Below, piece after piece: positions 1 to 4,146 of a DNA stretch of 5,407 bases; positions within the stretch are counted from its first letter, which is position 1; each line of letters opens with the position of its first letter. The stretch is from contig CALFNC010000072.1 in the NCBI GenBank assembly GCA_937902605.1, forward strand, positions 1 to 5,407, read 5' to 3'. Under the pieces are notes generated by a model that saw nothing but the letters and a program-made list of their open reading frames with translations, ran no database searches and was not told the DNA's origin. The DNA comes from an uncultured Acidobacteriota bacterium. GTDB lineage: Bacteria; Acidobacteriota; Thermoanaerobaculia; UBA5066. A program made the position numbers and the translations under genes.

Positions 1-496
1 GGCCGAAGTCGACATCCTCCAGGAATGGCCAGGGGGCGAAGCCGCCGAGGCTCTCGAAGAGATCGCGCCTGACGAACGGGGCCTGGTCTCCGTAGGGGAC
101 GCGGGTGACTGAGGTCCGGAGGTTGGCGACCGTGGCGATGAAGGCCATGTATGGGCTGTCGCCCGAGAACCCCAGGTGGAACGCTCCTCCGGCAGCCCCG
201 GCGTCGACGGCCTGACGGACGGCGGCCGCCCAGCCCGACGGAAGGCGGGTATCGGTGTGGAGGAAGAGGAGAATCTCGCCGTGCGAGGAGGCGGCCGCCT
301 CGTTCAGCCGGGCGCCGCGTGGGTGGTCCGAGATCAAGACCGAGGCTCCTGCCCCACGCCAAGCACCGAGGGTCGCTTCGGGGACCGACTCGTCGGCCGC
401 GACCACGAGGTCGCTCACGCCCGGCTCGGCGAGAGGGCGAAGAACCTCGGGCTTCGGAGGACCTTCCCCCCGGATGGGCACGGCGATGCTGATCAC
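1..496 (-). CDS. Family-2 glycosyltransferase, TIGR04283-like, 3' end beyond the window
   Basis: My own reverse-strand translation gives an uninterrupted frame from 496 to the left edge (165 codons). It resembles the TIGR04283 group of GT-A fold glycosyltransferases, which transfer a sugar from a nucleotide donor to an unknown acceptor. Visible signals are an N-terminal strand ISIAVP (residues 2-7), LHTDTRLPSGW (79-89) containing the DxD-type metal/nucleotide site, GGAFHLGF (103-110), and PYGDQAPFVRR (134-144) followed by GGF and WPFLEDVDFG (156-165). The usual VVDGGSTDGT donor-binding stretch is diverged to VVAADESVPEAT (31-42). I chose the GTG start at 494-496 because family members begin almost directly with this first strand. 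An ATG at 551-553 would add 19 residues with weaker third-position GC. Neither start has a clear Shine-Dalgarno sequence. The gene is divergent from the Moco operon, so no functional link is implied. Family assignment is fairly sure; substrate is unknown. Confidence 0.85.
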   Translation of the reverse strand, partial: MISIAVPIRGEGPPKPEVLRPLAEPGVSDLVVAADESVPEATLGAWRGAGASVLISDHPRGARLNEAAASSHGEILLFLHTDTRLPSGWAAAVRQAVDAGAAGGAFHLGFSGDSPYMAFIATVANLRTSVTRVPYGDQAPFVRRDLFESLGGFAPWPFLEDVDFG

Positions 497-551
497 GCGG
501 ACGATCGTAGCGCCGTCCGATCGGAGCGCTTCGTGAGCAATTCGGGCTAGC
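497..551. promoter_or_regulatory. Short divergent intergenic region
   Basis: If the glycosyltransferase starts at 496, these 55 bases are the only space between two divergent genes and should hold the promoter of the Moco operon and possibly that of the glycosyltransferase. I see an 8-base palindrome ACGATCGT at 501-508 and a second CGATCG at 518-523. There is no convincing -35/-10 pair and no Shine-Dalgarno before the ATG at 552. The regulatory role is inferred from position only. Confidence 0.3.
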
Positions 552-1169
552 ATGGGGGCCGTGGCCTTCGGATTCGTGCTCGTCGGGGGGCTCTCCCAGC
601 GCATGGGAGAGGACAAGACGCGTCTCCTCTACCGCGGGAGGCCGATGGCCTTGCATCAGGCCGAGAAGCTTTCGTTCGTCTGTGGGCGGGCGGCTCTGGT
701 CGGGAAGGGAACCCATCCGTTCCCGAGTTCGGGCTACCGGTTTGTGGACGACGGGGCGGAGACGCTTGCGCCGATCTACGGCGTCCTCGCGGCGCTTTCG
801 TGGAGCCCGGACGACCTGAATGTGGTGGTGGCCGCCGACATCCCGCGCTGCCCGGAGTCGTTCTTCGCGGCCCTCCTCGAGATCGCGGAGGCCGTGCCCG
901 CCGCGGTCGTCGTGCCGGTCATCGGGGGGGAGCTGCAGACGCTCTGCTCTGTCTGGCGCCGGAGCGCGATCCCGGCCCTCCGGGAGGCGATCCTGGCGGA
1001 CCGGCTGTCCCTGAGAGGTCCGATCGAGCGGCTCTCCGCGGTCATCGTCCCGGAGGACGAGACGGTCCTAATGCCCGGCGGCAGGCCGGAGAACTTCCTT
1101 AACGTGAACGGGCCGGAGGACTATGAAGAGCTCACGAAGGACGACGAAGCTCTCACATCTCGACGCTGA
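552..1169 (+). CDS. mobA: MobA-like molybdenum cofactor guanylyltransferase
   Basis: A cytoplasmic nucleotidyltransferase expected to transfer GMP from GTP to Mo-molybdopterin, giving the guanine-dinucleotide cofactor used by DMSO-reductase-type enzymes. It has 205 residues, normal for MobA (about 190-210). Family signatures appear in order: GTP-binding loop GGLSQRMGEDK (12-22, ending in the conserved Lys), FVDDGAETLAPIYG (64-77, equivalent of the D...GPLAG segment, with A73 in place of Gly), AADIP (94-98, Asp96 matching the Mg-binding Asp), GGELQTLCSVW (125-135, equivalent of the QPLxxxY segment) and FLNVNGPEDY (182-191). The ATG at 552 is the only ATG after an in-frame TGA at 534-536; GTG at 561 is a weaker alternative. 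No good ribosome binding site precedes it. It is the first gene of the Moco cluster, and its 3' end overlaps moaC by 47 bases. Related MobA-fold CTP/GTP transferases such as MocA are possible, but the Moco neighbours and C-terminal motif favour MobA. Confidence 0.88.
   Translation: MGAVAFGFVLVGGLSQRMGEDKTRLLYRGRPMALHQAEKLSFVCGRAALVGKGTHPFPSSGYRFVDDGAETLAPIYGVLAALSWSPDDLNVVVAADIPRCPESFFAALLEIAEAVPAAVVVPVIGGELQTLCSVWRRSAIPALREAILADRLSLRGPIERLSAVIVPEDETVLMPGGRPENFLNVNGPEDYEELTKDDEALTSRR
1115..1119 (+). promoter_or_regulatory. Ribosome binding site of moaC inside mobA
   Basis: GGAGG lies 3 bases before the ATG at 1123, a shorter spacing than usual. It sits inside the mobA codons for the conserved NGPEDY motif. 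It supports ATG 1123 as the moaC start, since no other ATG, GTG or TTG lies between there and the conserved LSHLD segment. Confidence 0.5.
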
Positions 1170-1632
1170 CGGGGCCGCCCGGATGGTGGACGTCTCGCGG
1201 AAAGGGGGAACGGTCCGATCGGCCACGGCGCGCGCTATGGTGACGCTCGGCCCCCGGGCGTTCGCCGCGCTGGATGCCTCGGAGAACGCGAAGGGAGACG
1301 CTCTGGCGGTCTCGCGAGTCGCCGGAATCACGGCCGCCAAGCGGACGGCCGATTGGATCCCCCTCTGCCACCCTCTCCTCTTCGACGCGGTCGACCTCTC
1401 TCTCGCGCGGCTCCCGGCCGTGCAGGCGGTGGAGGTCGTCGCCACTGTCCGCGGCACGGGGAAGACCGGTTTCGAGATGGAGGCGATGGTGGCGGTGTCG
1501 GCCGCAGCGCTGACGCTGTACGACATGTGCAAGGGGGCCGACAAAGGGATCGTGATCGGGCCGGTGGAGCTGCTGGCGAAGAGTGGCGGAAAAAGTGGCG
1601 ACTGGGTCTCAAAACGGCGGAAAGGGAAGTAG
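1123..1632 (+). CDS. moaC: Cyclic pyranopterin monophosphate synthase MoaC
   Basis: Second enzyme of Moco synthesis: it converts the MoaA product 3',8-cyclo-7,8-dihydro-GTP into cyclic pyranopterin monophosphate in the cytoplasm. It is 169 residues long (E. coli MoaC is 161) and collinear with the E. coli protein with a constant offset of 6. Key segments are LSHLDADGAARMVDVS (10-25), KGD (57-59), RVAGITAAKRT (65-75), PLCHPL (80-85, His83), TGFEMEA (115-121, Glu118 and Glu120), LYDMCKGADK (132-141, Asp134, Lys137, Lys141) and GPVELLAKSGGKSGDW (146-161). The residues regarded as active-site in the family are all present. The first 9 residues are not conserved and overlap the mobA tail, so both proteins tolerate the overlap. 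The 47-base overlap with mobA and the 9-base gap to moaA suggest translational coupling. Confidence 0.97.
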   Translation: MKSSRRTTKLSHLDADGAARMVDVSRKGGTVRSATARAMVTLGPRAFAALDASENAKGDALAVSRVAGITAAKRTADWIPLCHPLLFDAVDLSLARLPAVQAVEVVATVRGTGKTGFEMEAMVAVSAAALTLYDMCKGADKGIVIGPVELLAKSGGKSGDWVSKRRKGK

Positions 1633-1641
1633 ACTCCGCGT

Positions 1642-2652
1642 ATGGCCGAACTGATCGACGGCCACGGGCGCCGCGTCACCTACGTCAGGATTTCGGTTAC
1701 GGACCGATGCAACCTGCGTTGCGTCTACTGCATGCCGGAGGACCAGAAGTTCCGGCCCCTCCCACACCTAATGTCGCGGGAGGAAGTTGCGCGGGCCGCG
1801 CGGCTTCTCGCCTCCTTCGGGATCGAGAAGATCCGGCTGACCGGGGGCGAGCCGACGACGCGCCCCGACCTCCCTGGGATCGTCTCCGACCTCTCGGCCA
1901 TCGGGTTCCCGGGCGGAATCGCCCTCTCGACGAACGGCGTCCTCTTCCCGAGGATGGCGCACGAGCTGCTGGCGGCCGGCCTGACCCGCGTCAACATCTC
2001 TCTCGACTCGGCCGAGGCGGAGCACTTCCGGAAGATCGCCCGGCGCGACCACTTCCAGCCGGTGCGGGACGCCATCGACCTCGCCCTCTCGCTGCCGTTC
2101 GAGGCGGTGAAGCTGAACGCCGTCGTCATCCGGAGCTTCAACGACGACCAGGTCCTCCCGCTCGCCGCGATGACGTTCGGCAAGAACCTCCACGTCCGGT
2201 TCATCGAGTTCATGCCGTTCGGCGACAACGAGTGGACGGAGGGCGACTGGGTCGGCTGGGAAGAGATCCGCGGCCGCCTGGAATTGGAGGGCTACGAGCT
2301 GACTCCAACGCCGAAGAGCCCCGTCGCGGGCCCGGCGGACGAGTTCCGGGTCGTCTCGCCGCGCGGGGCGCACATGGGAACGGTTGGCTTCATCACGCCG
2401 GTCTCGGACCGTTTCTGCGACACCTGCAACCGGATGCGTCTGACGCAGGATGGGTTCCTGAAAGGATGCCTCTTCGGGCACAACGACGTCGACCTGCTCC
2501 GGCCGATGCGGATGGGTGCCTCCGACGAAGAGCTGGCTGCCCTCGTGCGGCGCGCTGCCGAGGCGAAGGAGCAGCGGCACGGGATGTTCGTCGGGATGGA
2601 CAAGGGGTGGCTTCCGCTCCACAACCGGAACATGAGCGAGGTCGGGGGCTGA
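1642..2652 (+). CDS. moaA: GTP 3',8-cyclase MoaA (radical SAM)
   Basis: Radical-SAM enzyme for the first committed Moco step, making 3',8-cyclo-7,8-dihydro-GTP from GTP. It has 336 residues, close to the usual 325-340. The N-terminal [4Fe-4S] motif C23-x3-C27-x2-C30 (DRCNLRCVYC) binds SAM; LTGGEPTTRPDL (66-77) is the GGEP motif; STNG (96-99) and NISLDS (118-123) are further barrel landmarks. The second, GTP-binding cluster motif is C259-x2-C262-x13-C276 (FCDTCNRMRLT onward). The protein ends in Gly-Gly (MSEVGG), the C-terminal pair known to matter for MoaA activity. ATG 1642 is the first start after the moaC stop TAG (1630-1632), which is in the same frame. Upstream GGGAAG (1624-1629) is a distant, weak ribosome binding site, so coupling from moaC is likely. 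All expected catalytic features are present. Confidence 0.98.
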   Translation: MAELIDGHGRRVTYVRISVTDRCNLRCVYCMPEDQKFRPLPHLMSREEVARAARLLASFGIEKIRLTGGEPTTRPDLPGIVSDLSAIGFPGGIALSTNGVLFPRMAHELLAAGLTRVNISLDSAEAEHFRKIARRDHFQPVRDAIDLALSLPFEAVKLNAVVIRSFNDDQVLPLAAMTFGKNLHVRFIEFMPFGDNEWTEGDWVGWEEIRGRLELEGYELTPTPKSPVAGPADEFRVVSPRGAHMGTVGFITPVSDRFCDTCNRMRLTQDGFLKGCLFGHNDVDLLRPMRMGASDEELAALVRRAAEAKEQRHGMFVGMDKGWLPLHNRNMSEVGG

Positions 2653-2659
2653 GCGCGCG

Positions 2660-3160
2660 ATGCGCGTCGCGATTCTAACCGTGTCGGACCGGTCGTTCCG
2701 CGGCGAGCGGGAGGACGAGGGAGGGCCAGCAGTCGCCCGCGCGGCGGTGCGTCTCCTGTCGGCGGTGGTGGTCGAGACGGCGATCGTCCCCGACGAGAAG
2801 GACGACATCACCTGGCACCTCCGCCGCCTGGCGGACACGCAAGCGGCGGACCTCATTCTGACCACGGGAGGGACGGGCCTGGCGCCCCGTGACGTCACGC
2901 CCCAGGCGACGCTTGCGGCGATCGACTACGCAGTGCCGGGACTCGCCGAGCAGATGCGGGCCGAGACGCGGGTCGCCGTTCCGACCGCGGTTTTGGCCCG
3001 TCAGGTGGTGGGGGTTCGCGAGCGGACGCTGATCGTGAACCTCCCTGGATCGCCGCGGGGCGCCGTGGAGTGCCTCGAGGCGATCGCTGCCGTCCTTCCC
3101 CACGCGGTCGCGTCGCTCCGCGGTGAGGTCCTCCACCCAGTGTCGGGCGAGACGGTCTGA
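2660..3160 (+). CDS. mogA: MogA/MoaB-family molybdopterin adenylyltransferase
   Basis: Expected to adenylylate molybdopterin with ATP, giving MPT-AMP, the substrate for MoeA-dependent molybdate insertion. It has 166 residues, nearer the MoaB-like short forms (about 170) than E. coli MogA (195), and covers one complete MoCF_biosynth domain. Segments are AILTVSDRSFRGERED (4-19), VPDE (43-46, Asp45), TTGGTGLAPRDVTPQAT (68-84, molybdopterin-binding loop with Asp78), VPGLAEQMR (92-100) and LIVNLPGSPRGA (124-135). Asp45 and Asp78 correspond to the two essential aspartates of MogA (E. coli Asp49 and Asp82, offset 4). The ATG lies 7 bases after the moaA stop, with no strong Shine-Dalgarno, which suits translational coupling. 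No moeA is seen nearby. The MogA versus MoaB name cannot be settled from sequence alone; both carry out this reaction in organisms that have only one of them. Confidence 0.92.
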   Translation: MRVAILTVSDRSFRGEREDEGGPAVARAAVRLLSAVVVETAIVPDEKDDITWHLRRLADTQAADLILTTGGTGLAPRDVTPQATLAAIDYAVPGLAEQMRAETRVAVPTAVLARQVVGVRERTLIVNLPGSPRGAVECLEAIAAVLPHAVASLRGEVLHPVSGETV

Positions 3161-3213
3161 GAAAGTCTGCGGTCGCGTCGCCGATCGCGATTGACCCTTA
3201 GAATCCGCTCCGC
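3161..3213 (+). promoter_or_regulatory. 53-base gap with possible -10 element
   Basis: This is the only gap of note on the plus strand and separates the Moco genes from the peptidoglycan genes. TAGAAT at 3199-3204 matches five of six bases of a -10 consensus. It would place the transcript start at about 3211, next to the GTG at 3214, giving a nearly leaderless message. No matching -35 is seen at the expected distance; TTGACC at 3191-3196 is far too close to serve. There is no Shine-Dalgarno before the GTG. A hairpin at 3173-3190 is short and lacks a T-run. The promoter is therefore a weak candidate. Confidence 0.25.
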
Positions 3214-4146
3214 GTGAGGCGCCGCTCCAGCATCCTGCTTGCCCTGCTCGTGGCGAGCGCCGTCCCGGCCGCATTGTCGAAACCGGACGGGAACGAGCGG
3301 ACGCGACGCATCCTTCGCCTCCAGACGCGCGCCGTCGAGACGGTTCCCCTGGAGGCCTACGTGGCCGCCGTCCTCCCGGCGGAGATCGGCAGCCGCGCCC
3401 AGGACGCCGCGCTCGAGGCGCAGGCCGTGGCGGCGCGCTCGTATGCGCTGGCGAAGAGCGGCCGGCACGAGGATGAGGGGGCCGACCTCTGTGACGGCAC
3501 CCATTGCCAGGTCTTCCAGGGCCTCGCCCGAGCGACCGCGGCCACGCGCCGAGCGGCCGAGGCAACCCGCGGCCTCGTCCTTGCGCAGGGCGGCCGCGTC
3601 ATCGCAGCGCCCTTCAGCGCGAACTGCGGCGGACAGACGGCCCGCCCCGCCGACGTCTGGGACGACGAAGAGACTCCCGAGCTGGAGTCGGTCGAGGACG
3701 ACGCGTGCCTCGGGACGGCCGGTGCCGTGTGGACCTATCACCTGCCGCGCGCCGCGATCCCGGAGCTGGGGGAGGCCCTTGGCTTGCCGGAGGCGCGGTT
3801 CCTCGAGGTGTTCGGGCGCGACGCGGGGGAGCGCGTGACTGCTGTCCGCCTGGCCGGTCCGGGTGGGAAGTCGCTGGTCGTCCGCGGGTTCGACTTCCGC
3901 AAGAGCGCCGCGGAGCTGTGGGGATGGGCCTCCGTCCGCTCGACCTGGTTCGATGTCGAGGAGACGCGCCACGAGTATGTCCTTTCGGGGCGCGGCACGG
4001 GGCACGGGGCCGGACTCTGCCAGACCGGGGCGATCGTCCGGGCGAAACGGGGTGAGACGTGGGAGGCGATCCTGGCGCACTATTATCGCGGGGCGCAGGT
4101 CGTCGCGCTCGACGCGGTCGAAGCCGGCGCCCGGAAGAAACAGTGA
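3214..4146 (+). CDS. Secreted SpoIID/LytB-domain protein (probable lytic transglycosylase)
   Basis: SpoIID-family enzymes cleave peptidoglycan glycan strands lacking stem peptides. The GTG at 3214 is the first possible start after an in-frame TAG at 3199-3201. It gives a Sec signal peptide: Arg-rich start (MRRRSS), hydrophobic core ILLALLVASAVPAA (7-20), likely cleavage near residue 22, and no lipobox Cys. The mature protein opens with the SpoIID domain: VPLEAYVAAVLPAE (44-57, with Glu57 matching the proposed catalytic Glu), ALEAQAVAARSYAL (66-79), DLCDGTHCQVF (91-101, with Cys93, His97 and Cys98 at the metal-binding site described for clostridial SpoIID), FSANCGGQT (134-142), and the C-terminal signature GRGTGHGAGLCQTGA (259-273) plus HYYRGAQVV (289-297). 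Length is 310, typical. Outside endospore formers such proteins occur as general cell-wall enzymes, and nothing else here indicates sporulation. The stop overlaps the next start (TGATG), suggesting a shared job in wall turnover. Domain assignment is strong; activity is inferred. Confidence 0.9.
   Translation: MRRRSSILLALLVASAVPAALSKPDGNERTRRILRLQTRAVETVPLEAYVAAVLPAEIGSRAQDAALEAQAVAARSYALAKSGRHEDEGADLCDGTHCQVFQGLARATAATRRAAEATRGLVLAQGGRVIAAPFSANCGGQTARPADVWDDEETPELESVEDDACLGTAGAVWTYHLPRAAIPELGEALGLPEARFLEVFGRDAGERVTAVRLAGPGGKSLVVRGFDFRKSAAELWGWASVRSTWFDVEETRHEYVLSGRGTGHGAGLCQTGAIVRAKRGETWEAILAHYYRGAQVVALDAVEAGARKKQ
4133..4137 (+). promoter_or_regulatory. Ribosome binding site for the namZ-type gene
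   Basis: GGAAG ends 8 bases before the ATG at 4146, inside the last codons of the SpoIID-domain gene. With the TGATG stop-start overlap (4144-4148) it supports this start and translational coupling. An in-frame GTG at 4143 is a less likely alternative. Confidence 0.5.

Noticed and set aside
498..523. CGGAC/GTCCG inverted repeat and repeated CGATCG as an operator
   Set aside because: The arms are five bases or shorter, and CGATCG is common by chance at this GC content. No regulator gene is adjacent.
151..550. Three overlapping plus-strand open frames opposite the left-edge gene
   Set aside because: They are biased in composition and lack motifs. The minus strand here encodes a clear glycosyltransferase.
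1353..2678. Long plus-strand open frame (441 codons) across moaC and moaA
   Set aside because: It is Arg/Pro/Gly-rich, low in complexity and matches no family. It lies out of frame over moaA, whose iron-sulfur and GGEP motifs are complete.
1768..2898. Minus-strand open frame of 376 codons
   Set aside because: It is antisense to moaA and mogA. Long antisense frames are expected at this GC content, and the composition is Arg-rich without motifs.
3171..3192. Hairpin after mogA as a terminator
   Set aside because: It has only five Watson-Crick pairs plus two G-T wobbles, an 8-base loop and no T-run after it.
3214..4146. Sporulation locus because of the SpoIID domain
   Set aside because: SpoIID/LytB domains are widespread in non-sporulating bacteria, and no other sporulation gene is present.
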